This document shows positions 48,447 through 58,403 of a stretch of 64,000 bases of DNA, piece after piece. Position 1 is the stretch's first letter. Every line of letters starts with the position of its first letter. The notes beneath the pieces are model-generated. The model did not search any database. It saw only the letters and a program-made list of their open reading frames with translations, and was not told where the DNA came from. The stretch covers positions 2,542,001-2,606,000 of the forward strand of contig NZ_CP137003.1 in NCBI RefSeq assembly GCF_033110965.1. The letters are read 5' to 3'. A program made the position numbers and the translations under genes. This DNA is from Raineyella sp. LH-20. GTDB taxonomy: Bacteria; Actinomycetota; Actinomycetes; Propionibacteriales; Propionibacteriaceae.

Positions 48447-48851
48447 GTGGCCAGCGACGCCGCAGGCCGTTTGGGCCTTGCCGCCGGCCAGCTCGTCCAG
48501 GAGCTGGGCTGGGATGAGGACGTGGACGACACGTTGCGCATCGCCATTGAGGACGCCGTGGACGGCGAACTCGTGGAGGACGCCGTCGAGGCGGTCGATG
48601 TCGTGTTGTTGTGGTGGCGGGAGAACGACGGCGACATCGCCGACGGCCTCGTCGATGCCCTCACGGACCTCAAGACCGACGGCGTGATCTGGTTGTTGAC
48701 ACCGAAGGTCGGACGCGACGGACACGTGGAGCCGGCCGACATCGCCGAGGCGGCGATCACCTCCGGGCTGGCCCAGACCTCCACCACGAGCAGCGTCTCG
48801 GGTGACTGGAGTGCGAGCAAACTGGTCCGACCCCGGGGTGGCCGGCGCTGA
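48447..48851 (+). CDS. DUF3052 family protein
   Basis: A 134-residue acidic actinobacterial protein of unknown function. The body reads AAGRLGLAAGQLVQELGWDE, DDTLRIAIEDAVDGELVEDA, VVLLWWRENDGDIADGLVDAL and GVIWLLTPKVGRDGHVEP, typical of DUF3052, whose members have been noted near pyruvate dehydrogenase genes and in cell-division protein screens. GTG start with GAAAGGGGA before it. Its stop overlaps the ATG of the peroxiredoxin gene (TGATG), so the two are coupled. Confidence 0.82.
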   Translation: MASDAAGRLGLAAGQLVQELGWDEDVDDTLRIAIEDAVDGELVEDAVEAVDVVLLWWRENDGDIADGLVDALTDLKTDGVIWLLTPKVGRDGHVEPADIAEAAITSGLAQTSTTSSVSGDWSASKLVRPRGGRR

Positions 48852-49324
48852 TGGAGCAGCAGGTCCCCGTCGTCGGGGCGACGGTCCCGGGCTTCCGTAG
48901 CCGTGACCAGCACGGCCGGGATTTCGACCTGCAGGCGTGGCGTGGACGGCCGGTGCTGCTGTTCTTCTTCGCCTTCTCGTTCAGTTCGGTGTGTCGCACC
49001 GAACTGGAGGCCCTGCGTGACATGGCCTATCTCTTCGACGCCGCCGACTGTCGGCTTGTTGCGGTGTCGATCGACACGACCTTCGTCCTGCGCGAGATGG
49101 ACCGCCAGCTCGGCCTGGAGTTCACCCTGGTCTCCGACAACTGGCCGCACGGGGCGATCGGCCGGGCGTACGGGGCCTTCGACGACAAGATCGGCTGTGA
49201 CCGGCGGCACTCCTACCTGATCGGTCCCGACGGCGTGCTGGCCTGGTCCAAGCAGGTCGACCTGCCGACGGCCCGCGACGTGGGCGAGCACCTGGAGGCG
49301 GTGCACTCCCACTTCCCGCTATAG
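48851..49324 (+). CDS. AhpE-like peroxiredoxin with altered active-site loop
   Basis: A 157-residue thioredoxin-fold peroxidase. The peroxidatic Cys48 lies in FFFAFSFSSVCRTELEAL, and LVAVSIDTTFVLREMDRQLG and FTLVSDNWPHGAIGRAYGA follow the AhpE plan. The usual PxxxT/SxxC motif reads AxxxSxxC here: the near-invariant proline is Ala41. That proline shields the Cys and shapes the peroxide pocket, so activity may be lowered or altered. A second Cys (in DKIGCDRRHSY) might resolve the sulfenic acid. Coupled to the DUF3052 gene. Confidence 0.85.
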   Translation: MEQQVPVVGATVPGFRSRDQHGRDFDLQAWRGRPVLLFFFAFSFSSVCRTELEALRDMAYLFDAADCRLVAVSIDTTFVLREMDRQLGLEFTLVSDNWPHGAIGRAYGAFDDKIGCDRRHSYLIGPDGVLAWSKQVDLPTARDVGEHLEAVHSHFPL

Positions 49325-49340
49325 TGGGCGCCTGCCCTGA

Positions 49341-49413
<73 letters not shown>

Positions 49414-49685
49414 CCCATGTGTCCTCATGCGGACACCCGACATCGCCGGATGCGACGTGTCGGCGTTCCGTCTCCCTGCTCCGCGTCATCCAGCCGTTCG
49501 TCGGTGGCGAACGGATCCGAAAGGATCACTCACCGTCGACTTACCGTCGCCGACCTCCCCGACGGGGGCGCCGGAGCCCTGCGCGACGGCCCCGGGGTCA
49601 TCCATCCGGTCCGCCAGCGGCGACATGCCCGCAATTGGCGGTCTCCGAACTGCCTGGCGACCCGGGCCCCGGGAGCCAGCTCAGG

Positions 49686-49967
49686 GTGCTACCCGCAACG
49701 GTGGATCCCGCTGCCCTCGACGCGGCCCTGGCGAACTTCCGCGACGTGGTCGTTCCCGGGCTGCGACGGCTCGAGGGATTCCTCGGCGTCCAGCAGCTCG
49801 TCGACCGGGCGACCGGGCAGGGGATGACCGGCACCGTCTGGACGGACGCCGCCACCATGGAGAACGGGTGGGAAGCGACCGCCCCGGTCCGGGCGGACAT
49901 GGCGGCGCGCGGCGTCGTCTTCGGGGAGCCGTCCCGTCGCGAGGTGATCTTCAGCTACCGTCACTGA
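49686..49967 (+). CDS. Small ABM-like domain protein
   Basis: A 93-residue protein resembling one ferredoxin-like ABM domain: VLPATVDPAALDAALANFRD, GLRRLEGFLGVQQLVDRATG, GMTGTVWTDAATMENGWEA and the final strand RREVIFSYRH. The start is uncertain. A GTG at 49686 with a weak CAGG before it is chosen because upstream sequence in frame is Arg/Pro-rich and unlike protein. Many relatives carry two such domains in tandem, so this may be a half-length form. Function unknown. The 272 nt between it and tRNA-Val hold nothing else recognisable. Confidence 0.5.
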   Translation: MLPATVDPAALDAALANFRDVVVPGLRRLEGFLGVQQLVDRATGQGMTGTVWTDAATMENGWEATAPVRADMAARGVVFGEPSRREVIFSYRH

Positions 49968-50014
49968 CCCTGCTGTCTTCTCCGACGCCCGGTGCGGACT
50001 CCGGGACGGACGAG

Positions 50015-50054
50015 CGGCCGGTGGCCGGGCATCCACGCCTCTGGTCACCGGCCG
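50015..50054. terminator. Possible convergent terminator
   Basis: CGGCCGGTGGCC (50015-50026) and GGTCACCGGCCG (50043-50054) pair over 11 of 12 positions around a 16-nt loop, between two convergent genes. Confidence 0.45.
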
Positions 50055-50085
50055 TCGTATGTCGGGGAATCGGGTCAGTACCCCG

Positions 50086-50802
50086 TCAGAGCACCCGCAT
50101 CCGCTCGGCGTTGATGTAGACGCCGGAGGAGGTGGGTTCCTCGGTGCCCTCGACGCGGTAGACCTTGGCCTCGGTGTCCTCGGCGAGGAACGCCTTGGGC
50201 TTGCCGCCGACCCAGTGGATCGCCGCACCGTCGTCGACGCCGTAGCCACTCGGCAGGGTGCCCTCGCCGATCGCCTCGGCGAAGATCGGGGCCCGCTCGC
50301 CCTCCGAGTGGTAGTGCGAGCAGAACGAGCCGGGCAGAGCGCCCAGGCCGCCTCGCCAGGCCATGATCGGGCCGAACGAGTCGGTCGTGCAGCCCTCGTA
50401 GAAGGCCCCGCCGCCGGCGGCGTAGCCGGCGATGACGACATCGCGGTCCGAGTCGATGATCTTGCGCACCTTCGTCGACACCCCGTGCGCGTTCCACAGG
50501 GCGATCAGGTTCACCGTCAGCCCGCCACCGACGACGATCACGTCGGCCTCTTCCAGACGCGACACCGAGCGTGCGGCGTCGTGCCAGAGGGTCGCCACGA
50601 TCGGCCGGATCCCGAGGGCACCGTACGCCGTGAGGAAACGGTTGATGTAGCGCGGATCGTCCGCCGACGCGGTCGGCAGGAAGCAGACCACCGGATTCGG
50701 CTTGCCCGCGAGGTCCACCACGTACTTGTCCAGCTTCGTTGCTGCGCCGGTGGGCGAAGTGGAGAAGCCTCCGCCCCCCATGGTCACGATGTGAGTCGTC
50801 AT
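50086..50802 (-). CDS. Peptidase S51 (dipeptidase E)-like protein lacking the catalytic serine
   Basis: A 238-residue S51 fold: IVTMGGGGFS at the start, VVCFLPTASADDPRYINRFL, ADVIVVGGGLTVNLIALWNAHG and FYEGCTTDSFGPI. In active members the nucleophile elbow reads GxSAG; here residues 126-130 are GYAAG, so the serine is Ala128. The oxyanion/substrate motif GGGNT is GGGLT. Loss of both suggests a non-peptidase role, such as binding or a cyanophycinase-like relative with another chemistry. The later CSHYHSEGERAPIF segment keeps the His region. It is preceded by GAAAGTGACATC on its strand, and no partner gene is evident. Confidence 0.8.
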   Translation of the reverse strand: MTTHIVTMGGGGFSTSPTGAATKLDKYVVDLAGKPNPVVCFLPTASADDPRYINRFLTAYGALGIRPIVATLWHDAARSVSRLEEADVIVVGGGLTVNLIALWNAHGVSTKVRKIIDSDRDVVIAGYAAGGGAFYEGCTTDSFGPIMAWRGGLGALPGSFCSHYHSEGERAPIFAEAIGEGTLPSGYGVDDGAAIHWVGGKPKAFLAEDTEAKVYRVEGTEEPTSSGVYINAERMRVL

Positions 50803-50877
50803 GATGTCACTTTCTCATGGAGCGGGCTCGCGCCCGAGTCGAGTGCCGTCGGCGGCACGGCCGTTTCATCCCGCGCA

Positions 50878-51096
50878 TCAGCAGCATCCTGATGACACGT
50901 CGCGCTCGTGGAATCGGTCCCGGGCCCGCCAGAATTCCTGCTGGCTCATCGGCGGGTGATCGCCGTGGTCACGCCGATGACGGGCCAGGTACTTGTCGTA
51001 CGCCGACTCTCCGGAGAACTCCCGCACCCACCATCGTGCCGCGGCGTACGTCTCCCGCAGGACGCAGGTGAGTCCGGCGGGGTCAGTGCTCGCCAT
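50878..51096 (-). CDS. YbdD/YjiX-family small protein
   Basis: A 72-residue protein of the CstA-associated YbdD/YjiX family. The diagnostic centre is FSGESAYDKYLARHRRDHGD followed by PPMSQQEFWRARDRFHER. It ends in SSGCC. Homologues are encoded directly downstream of cstA/btsT transporters and are thought to assist them; the mechanism is unknown. Its start overlaps the cstA end by 14 nt, so production is tied to the transporter. Confidence 0.88.
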   Translation of the reverse strand: MASTDPAGLTCVLRETYAAARWWVREFSGESAYDKYLARHRRDHGDHPPMSQQEFWRARDRFHERDVSSGCC

Positions 51097-53455
51097 GCCG
51101 GCGCCCCGGGATCAGGTCGGGGTCGCCGACGACCGCGTACTCGGCGACCAGCTTCTTCTCCAGCGCGGTGGCGACCAGGCCGCTGGGCGCGTAGAAGTTC
51201 GACTCCTGGTGCGGGTCCTCCGAGGTGCTGGTGTCATGGGTGCGCAGCGTGGTGAACACTCGCACCGCGGCGAACACCAGGACGGCCGCGACCGCGGCCA
51301 GGAAGATGATCGACAGCGTCCCTTGGATGAAGGTGTTGCGGATGACCTCGTGCTGCACCTGGGCGACGTCGGCCTTTCCGGCCGCGGTGGCCTTGTCGTA
51401 CGCCACCCGGGCGACACTCCACTGCTTCCAGTAGCCGATCGCGGGGTCGGAGGAGAAGATCTTCTGCCACGACGCCGTGAAGGTCGTCGCCACGTCGAAG
51501 GCCAGCGGCACCAACGGGATCCACACGTACCTCACGAAGCCCTTGCGGACGACCATCACGGTCACCACGATCAGGGCCACCGCCGCGATCAACTGGTTGG
51601 CGATGCCGAACAGCGGATACAGCGTCTGGATGCCGCCACGCGGATCGGTGACCCCCATCAGCAGCAGCGAGCCCCACGCGGCGACGACCACGGCAGTGGA
51701 CAGCCAGGCGCCGGGTCGCCAGGACGGATCGCGGAAGCGGGGGACCAGGTTGCCGATGGCATCGGAGAGCTGGAAGCGAGCCACCCGGGTGACCGCGTCC
51801 ACCGCGGACAGGATGAACAGCGCTTCGAACATGATCGCGAAGTGGTACCAGAAGCCCATCATCGTCCGCCCGCCGGCGAACCGGTGGGTGATGTTGGCGA
51901 TGCCGACCGCCAGCGTCGGCGCGCCGCCGGTGCGGGAGACGATCGACGGTTCACCGACGTCCTTGGCGACCTGACGCAGGGCGTCGCCTCCGGTGAGGGT
52001 GACCGGGGTCCCGTTCTCGTCGGTGGAATCCCAGCGGGCCTCGATCGGGTTCCCCTTGGCGTCGGTGACCTTGAGGTTGTGCACCGCCGCAGCGGCGACG
52101 TCCTCCTTGCTGGTGCCCTGCGTCGCCACGACCTGGGGGCCGGCCAGGGTGTTGATCGTGGCGGCCGAGGTGTTCATCGCGAAGTAGATGCCCTGGTTCA
52201 GTGAGACAGCGGCGGCCAGGGCCATGATCGCGACGAAGGACTCCATCAGCATGCCGCCGTACCCGATCATCCGGACCTGCGACTCCTTCTGGATCATCTT
52301 CGGCGTGGTGCCGGACGACACCATCGCGTGCATGCCGGACAGCGCCCCACAGGCGATCGTGATGAACAGGAAGGGGAACAGCGTGCCGGCGAACGCAGGA
52401 CCTGCCGTGTTCGAGGCGAACTCGGTCACCGCCGGCATCTGCACGATCGGGCGTACGACGATGATGCCGACCGCCAGGACGACGATGGTGCCGACCTTCA
52501 TGAAGGTCGAGAGGTAGTCACGCGGGGTGAGCAGCACCCAGACCGGCAGCACTGCGGCGAAGAAGCCGTAGATGACCATCCACACCACGAGCGCGGTGGG
52601 GGACAGGTGGAAGAAGCCGGCCAGCGGGCTGGTGGAGACCCAACGCCCCGAGATGATCGCGACGATCAGCAGCACGAAGCCGGCGATGGACACCGAGGTG
52701 ATCCGGCCGGGCTGGACGTATCGCAGCCACAGGCCCATCGCGATCGCCAGCACGATGGTGCACGCCACCGAGAAGACGCCCCACGGACTGTCGGCGAGCG
52801 CGTTGACGCAGACCAGAGCGAGCACGGCGAGCACGATCATCAACATCACGAAGACGATCACCGTGGCGATCGCACCGCCGATCCGCCCGATCTCGTCGGT
52901 GGCCATCTGGCCGAGTGAGCGGCCGCCGCGGCGCATCGAGAAGGACAGCACCAGCATGTCCTGGACGGCTCCGGCGACGACCACACCGAGGATGATCCAC
53001 AGCGTGCCCGGCAGGTAGCCCATCTGGGCGGCGAGGACGGGGCCGACCAGTGGTCCGGCGCCGGCGATGGCGGCGAAGTGGTGACCATAGAGGACCACGC
53101 GATTGGTCGGGTCGAAGTCCTTGCCGTTGTTGATCCGTTCACCCGGCGTGGCATTGCTGTCGTCCGGCCGCATGATGGCCTTCTGGATGAACAGTGCATA
53201 GAAGCGGTAGCCGATCGCGTACGTACAGACGGCGGCCACCACGAACCAGATAGTGTTCACCCGCTCGCCGCGGACGATCGCCAGCATCGTCCAGCCGACG
53301 GCGCCCAGCACCGCGATCACCACCCACAGCACGACCTTCTGCCAGGTCCATCTGGTGTGCGGACGGGTCCCGACAGGGACACCGTCGCGGTTGCGGATGA
53401 TGACGGATTCTTCTGCGGTCGTGTAGTCCGGCCGGGTGGGTGTCGGCGCTGACAT
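51083..53455 (-). CDS. cstA: CstA-family carbon starvation protein (pyruvate/peptide transporter)
   Basis: A 790-residue inner-membrane transporter with many hydrophobic segments. E. coli CstA and BtsT import pyruvate by proton symport, and CstA is also linked to peptide uptake. Family blocks: GYRFYALFIQKAIMRPDDSN, NRVVLYGHHFAAIAGAGPLVGPVLAAQMGYLPGTLW, VWVLLTPRDYLSTFMKVGTI, FITIACGALSGMHAMVSSGTTPKMI and GRTMMGFWYHFAIMFEALFIL. A long extracytoplasmic insertion near residues 440-500 includes GTSKEDVAAAAVHNLKVTDA. GAGAGG precedes the start. Together with YbdD it would take up pyruvate, which AceE then oxidises. Confidence 0.94.
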   Translation of the reverse strand: MSAPTPTRPDYTTAEESVIIRNRDGVPVGTRPHTRWTWQKVVLWVVIAVLGAVGWTMLAIVRGERVNTIWFVVAAVCTYAIGYRFYALFIQKAIMRPDDSNATPGERINNGKDFDPTNRVVLYGHHFAAIAGAGPLVGPVLAAQMGYLPGTLWIILGVVVAGAVQDMLVLSFSMRRGGRSLGQMATDEIGRIGGAIATVIVFVMLMIVLAVLALVCVNALADSPWGVFSVACTIVLAIAMGLWLRYVQPGRITSVSIAGFVLLIVAIISGRWVSTSPLAGFFHLSPTALVVWMVIYGFFAAVLPVWVLLTPRDYLSTFMKVGTIVVLAVGIIVVRPIVQMPAVTEFASNTAGPAFAGTLFPFLFITIACGALSGMHAMVSSGTTPKMIQKESQVRMIGYGGMLMESFVAIMALAAAVSLNQGIYFAMNTSAATINTLAGPQVVATQGTSKEDVAAAAVHNLKVTDAKGNPIEARWDSTDENGTPVTLTGGDALRQVAKDVGEPSIVSRTGGAPTLAVGIANITHRFAGGRTMMGFWYHFAIMFEALFILSAVDAVTRVARFQLSDAIGNLVPRFRDPSWRPGAWLSTAVVVAAWGSLLLMGVTDPRGGIQTLYPLFGIANQLIAAVALIVVTVMVVRKGFVRYVWIPLVPLAFDVATTFTASWQKIFSSDPAIGYWKQWSVARVAYDKATAAGKADVAQVQHEVIRNTFIQGTLSIIFLAAVAAVLVFAAVRVFTTLRTHDTSTSEDPHQESNFYAPSGLVATALEKKLVAEYAVVGDPDLIPGRRHGEH

Positions 53456-53540
53456 CGCTGTCGCCTCTCTTGTGGGTTGGCGGCCGTCAGCCTAGTGACG
53501 GGTCCCCGGGCCGTCCGTCGCCGTTATACACTTCACATTC

Positions 53541-54656
<1,116 letters not shown>

Positions 54657-54802
54657 ATCCCCTCGCCTTGAATCCCCTCGCCTTGGATCTCCGGGTGGTG
54701 TGACGCGCCGGACCGGAGACGGTTACCCGGTGGAGCGGAAGTGCGGCCCTAGACTCAGGCTCGGGCCACCCTTCCCCCTGTCCCCAGCCCGGCCCGTCGC
54801 CC

Positions 54803-55492
54803 ATGATTCGCTTTGACAATGTCAGCAAGAAGTACCCGGGCCAGGCGCACGTGGCCCTGAGGAACATCACCCTCGACATCGACGCCGGCGAGTTCGTCTT
54901 CCTGGTCGGCCGTTCCGGCTCCGGGAAGTCGACCTTCGTCCGACTGGTGCTGCGCGAGTTGCGTCCGACCCGAGGCACGGTCTACGTCGACGGGAAGGAC
55001 ACCTCCGGGCTGCCCGCCTGGCGGGTGCCGCGACTTCGGCGCCGGATCGGCACCGTCTTCCAGGACTTCCGCCTGTTGCCCGGCAAGACCGTACGGGAGA
55101 ACGTGGCCTTCGCCCTCCAGGTGACCGGCTACTCCCGGCGCGACATCCGGACGATGGTGCCCGAGTCGCTGGAGATGGTCGGCCTCGCCGACAAGGGGGA
55201 GCGGCTCACCGACGAGCTGTCCGGCGGTGAGCAGCAACGCGTCGCGATCGCCCGGGCGGTCGTCAACAAGCCGGCCATCCTGATCGCCGACGAGCCGACC
55301 GGCAACCTGGACCCCACCACCAGTGTGGGGATCATGAAAGTCCTCGACCGGATCAACCGACTCGGGACGACCGTGGTGATGGCCACCCACGACTCGACCA
55401 TCGTCGACCAGATGCGCAAGCGGGTGATCGAGCTCGACGACGGGGACCTGGTCCGCGACCAGGGCAAGGGCACCTACGGATTCCAGGCCTGA
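54803..55492 (+). CDS. ftsE: Cell division ATP-binding protein FtsE
   Basis: ABC ATPase that with FtsX transmits energy across the membrane to activate peptidoglycan hydrolases at the septum. 229 residues: Walker [10 protein letters not shown] (about 36-44), Q-loop [20 protein letters not shown], signature [14 protein letters not shown], Walker [13 protein letters not shown] and the H-loop VVMATHD. The 146-nt gap before it contains TAGACT at 54752-54757 as a possible -10 box and two direct copies of AATCCCCTCGCCTTG just after prfB. It is followed after 10 nt by ftsX. Confidence 0.96.
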   Translation: MIRFDNVSKKYPGQAHVALRNITLDIDAGEFVFLVGRSGSGKSTFVRLVLRELRPTRGTVYVDGKDTSGLPAWRVPRLRRRIGTVFQDFRLLPGKTVRENVAFALQVTGYSRRDIRTMVPESLEMVGLADKGERLTDELSGGEQQRVAIARAVVNKPAILIADEPTGNLDPTTSVGIMKVLDRINRLGTTVVMATHDSTIVDQMRKRVIELDDGDLVRDQGKGTYGFQA

Positions 55493-55502
55493 GGAGGGGA
55501 CC

Positions 55503-56411
55503 ATGCGTCTGCGTCACATCCTGTCGGAGACCTTCTCGGGGGTCCGCCACAATGCCTCGATGATGGTCGCGATCATCGTCACCATGTGGGTGTCGCTCAC
55601 CCTCTTCGGGGGCAGCCTGCTCGCCGCCCAGCAGATCCAGCTGATGAAGGGGCGTTGGTACGACAAGGTCGAGATCTCGATCTTCCTCTGCACCAAGGAC
55701 ACCGCCGGGAGCAGCTGTACCCCCGGCCAGGACGTCACCCCCCAGCAGGTCACCGCGATCGAGCGGGCGCTGCGCACCGATCCGGAGGTCAAAGAGGTCT
55801 TTCATGAGACCAAGCAGCAGGCGTACGACGACTTCGTCGCCTCCTATCGCAACAGCCCGCTGAAGGACTCACTGAGCGTCGACCAGATGCAGGAGTCGTT
55901 CCGGATCAAGCTGGTGGATCCCGAGCAGTACCGCACGGTGGTGACCGCGGTGGGCGGGATGCCGGGGGTGCAGAACATCCAGGACCTGCGGGACATCTTC
56001 GACCCGTTGTTCCAGTGGCTGCGGACGGCGCAATGGGCGGCGCTCGGCACCAGCGCCCTGCTGCTGGTGGCCGCCGGACTGCAGATCGGCAACACCATCC
56101 GGCTGGCCGTCTTCGCCCGCCGCCGGGAGATCGGCATCATGCGCCTGGTGGGTGCTTCCAATTCCTACATCACCCTGCCGTTCGTCCTGGAGACCCTCGT
56201 CGCCGGTGTCACCGGAGCAGTCCTGGCCGGCGGGACATTGGTCGCCGGGGTCTATTCCCTGATCATCCGAAACGCTGAAGTCTCGATTCAGACTTTGCCC
56301 TGGATTGGATGGCAGGAAACGGTTTTCGCGGTATCGGGGCTTGCCATTGTCGCGATTTTGCTCTCTATCATTCCCACGTTGATCGCAACCACCAAGTATC
56401 TGCGCGTGTGA
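55503..56411 (+). CDS. ftsX: Cell division membrane protein FtsX
   Basis: Membrane partner of FtsE, 302 residues, four helices. The first is NASMMVAIIVTMWVSLTLFG (about 18-37), then a large external domain of ~110 residues with a Cys pair (IFLCTKDTAGSSCTPGQD), followed by AALGTSALLLVAAGLQIGNT, VLETLVAGVTGAVLAGGTLV and TVFAVSGLAIVAILLSIIPT. The loop RRREIGIMRLVGASNSYITL is the conserved FtsE contact. GAGGAGGGG precedes the ATG. The last 130 nt are noticeably less GC-rich than the rest. The external domain should bind the hydrolase encoded next. Confidence 0.95.
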   Translation: MRLRHILSETFSGVRHNASMMVAIIVTMWVSLTLFGGSLLAAQQIQLMKGRWYDKVEISIFLCTKDTAGSSCTPGQDVTPQQVTAIERALRTDPEVKEVFHETKQQAYDDFVASYRNSPLKDSLSVDQMQESFRIKLVDPEQYRTVVTAVGGMPGVQNIQDLRDIFDPLFQWLRTAQWAALGTSALLLVAAGLQIGNTIRLAVFARRREIGIMRLVGASNSYITLPFVLETLVAGVTGAVLAGGTLVAGVYSLIIRNAEVSIQTLPWIGWQETVFAVSGLAIVAILLSIIPTLIATTKYLRV

Positions 56412-56445
56412 TGGGGCACGGCGTGCGGAGGGACAGGGGACTACA

Positions 56446-57828
56446 GTGACCATGCCTTCACCGGCCCGCCGTTGGGGCCTCAGAATCGCGGCTGTCGGAC
56501 TGGCCGCCGCCCTGGGCCTGGGATGCGCGATCCCGGCCTCCGCCGATCAGCTCGATGACCGCAAGCAGCAGCTGAACGGCCAGATCTCCTCCGCCGACGA
56601 CGCCGTCGAGGAGTCCAGCAAGGCGCTGCAGGACGCGATCGCGACACTCAAGGCATCGCAGGGCGACCTCGCCGCCGCGCAGGCCGCCCTGCAGTCCACC
56701 CAGGACCAGGTCACCGCCGCCAAGGCGGAGGACGCCCGGCTCGCAGCGGAGCTGCGGGCCGCCCAGGCCGCGCTCGACGAGGCGACCGCCGCTGTCGAAG
56801 CAGGACAGCAGGCCATCACCACACAGCGTTCGACGATCGGCGAGATCGCTCGCGACCAGGTCCAGCAGCAGCACAACCTGATGGGCGTGGCGGTCCTCCT
56901 GCAGAACGGCTCCACCGCCGGCCTGCAGACCCGGATCCAGCTCTCCACCACGATGATGGAGACCAACTCCGCGCAGCTGGATCGGCTCAACCAGCTGCAG
57001 GCCCAGCTCGAGGCAGCCCAGGCGGCGAAGGCGGAGGCCACCGCCAAGGTCGCCGCGGACCGCGCGGCGGCCGCCCAGGTGGTGGTGTCGCTGAACGCCC
57101 TGCAGGCCACCCAGGCCGATCAGCAGGCCACGGTGAGTGCCGCCGTCGACGCCAACCGGACGGCGCAGGAGGCGGCCCAGGCCGAGGTGGCCAAGGACAC
57201 CCAGGCCTACCAGGACCTGTCCGCCGAACGGGACAAGGTCAACGCCGACATCGCCGCTCGTGACGAGGCGGCCCGAAAGGCCGCCGCGGCGCAGGCCGAG
57301 GCGGATCGCAAGGCCCGTGAGGCGGCCGCCGCCACGTCCTCGTCGTCCAGCAGCGGCGGCTCCGGCAGCAACGCCTCCGCCGGCAGCAAGTCCAACTCCT
57401 CGGGCGCCGGCTCCAGCACCCGGGCGTCGTCCTCCGGGCTCGCCGCCCCGATCGCGGGGGCCCGGATCACCTCCTCGTACGGCATGCGGGTGCACCCGAT
57501 CACCGGGGTCTACAAGCTGCACGACGGCACCGACTTCGGTGCCGCCTGCGGGACCCCGATCCGCGCCGCCGCCTCCGGCAAGGTGACCCAGCGGTACTAC
57601 AACGGGGGCTACGGCAACCGGCTGTTCATCGACCACGGCTCCCTCGGCGGGGTCCGCACCACCACGTCGTACAACCACCTGTCGAAGTACGCCGTGTCGG
57701 TGGGCCAGACGGTCAAGCAGGGACAGGTGATCGGCTACGTCGGCAAGACCGGCTACGCGACCGGCTGCCACCTGCACTTCATGGTGTGGCGCAACGGCAC
57801 GATGGTGAACCCGGGGTCCTACCTCTGA
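56446..57828 (+). CDS. Secreted M23 peptidase with coiled-coil domain (FtsEX-linked murein hydrolase)
   Basis: A 460-residue exported peptidoglycan hydrolase or activator. A signal peptide ([22 protein letters not shown], cleaving near residue 33) leads to a long coiled coil (about 35-295, many Ala/Gln/Glu/Lys heptads), a Ser/Gly linker and a C-terminal LytM/M23 domain. Metal ligands are intact: His in [14 protein letters not shown] with its Asp, and HxH in [12 protein letters not shown], so it should be active unlike EnvC-type activators. The position right after ftsEX and the coiled coil match FtsX-controlled hydrolases. The start may be GTG 56446 or ATG 56452. Confidence 0.9.
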   Translation: MTMPSPARRWGLRIAAVGLAAALGLGCAIPASADQLDDRKQQLNGQISSADDAVEESSKALQDAIATLKASQGDLAAAQAALQSTQDQVTAAKAEDARLAAELRAAQAALDEATAAVEAGQQAITTQRSTIGEIARDQVQQQHNLMGVAVLLQNGSTAGLQTRIQLSTTMMETNSAQLDRLNQLQAQLEAAQAAKAEATAKVAADRAAAAQVVVSLNALQATQADQQATVSAAVDANRTAQEAAQAEVAKDTQAYQDLSAERDKVNADIAARDEAARKAAAAQAEADRKAREAAAATSSSSSSGGSGSNASAGSKSNSSGAGSSTRASSSGLAAPIAGARITSSYGMRVHPITGVYKLHDGTDFGAACGTPIRAAASGKVTQRYYNGGYGNRLFIDHGSLGGVRTTTSYNHLSKYAVSVGQTVKQGQVIGYVGKTGYATGCHLHFMVWRNGTMVNPGSYL

Positions 57829-57873
57829 CCCCCTCTCGGGTCGGTCGCCCTTTCCCAGCGGTCTTCTCCACAC

Positions 57874-57910
57874 GCGGTGCCCCGTCATCCCGGGGCACCG
57901 CTTGTGGTTT
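57874..57910 (+). terminator. Terminator after the M23 hydrolase gene
   Basis: GCGGTGCCCCG (57874-57884) pairs perfectly with CGGGGCACCGC (57891-57901) around TCATCC and is followed by TTGTGGTTT. Confidence 0.82.
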
Positions 57911-57926
57911 CTGGGATGATGGGCCC

Positions 57927-58403
57927 ATGGTCAAGGAGACGGGGACGAAACTGGTCGCCCAGAACAAGAAGGCGCGCCACGACTACACGATCCACCAGAC
58001 GTACGAGGCCGGGATCGTCCTGCAGGGCACCGAGGTGAAGTCGCTCCGAGAGGGCCACGCCTCGCTCGTCGACTCCTTCGCGACCGTGGACGACGGCGAG
58101 GTGTGGCTGCGCCAGGCGATGATCCCCGAGTACAGCCACGGCACCTGGACCAACCATTCGGCGCGGCGCACTCGCAAGCTGCTGCTCAACCGCAAGGAGA
58201 TCGACCGGCTGCGGCGCGACCTGGGCACTTCCGGGACCACGCTGGTGCCGCTGAAGCTCTACTTCAAGGACGGCTACGCCAAGGTGGAGATCGGGGTGGC
58301 GACGGGCAAGCGGGAGTACGACAAGCGCCAGACACTGGCCGAGCGGGACGCTCGACGCGAGACGGACCGCGCGCTCGCGGCCCGTCGGAAGGGCCGGCGA
58401 TGA
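57927..58403 (+). CDS. smpB: SsrA-binding protein SmpB
   Basis: Binds tmRNA and brings it to stalled ribosomes. The 158-residue chain has the OB-fold core [33 protein letters not shown], the tmRNA contact [44 protein letters not shown] and a basic C-terminal tail that follows the mRNA channel. GATGAT ends 6 nt before the ATG, again leaderless. The tmRNA gene lies 2.7 kb downstream on the same strand, with two unrelated membrane-protein genes between. Confidence 0.96.
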   Translation: MVKETGTKLVAQNKKARHDYTIHQTYEAGIVLQGTEVKSLREGHASLVDSFATVDDGEVWLRQAMIPEYSHGTWTNHSARRTRKLLLNRKEIDRLRRDLGTSGTTLVPLKLYFKDGYAKVEIGVATGKREYDKRQTLAERDARRETDRALAARRKGRR

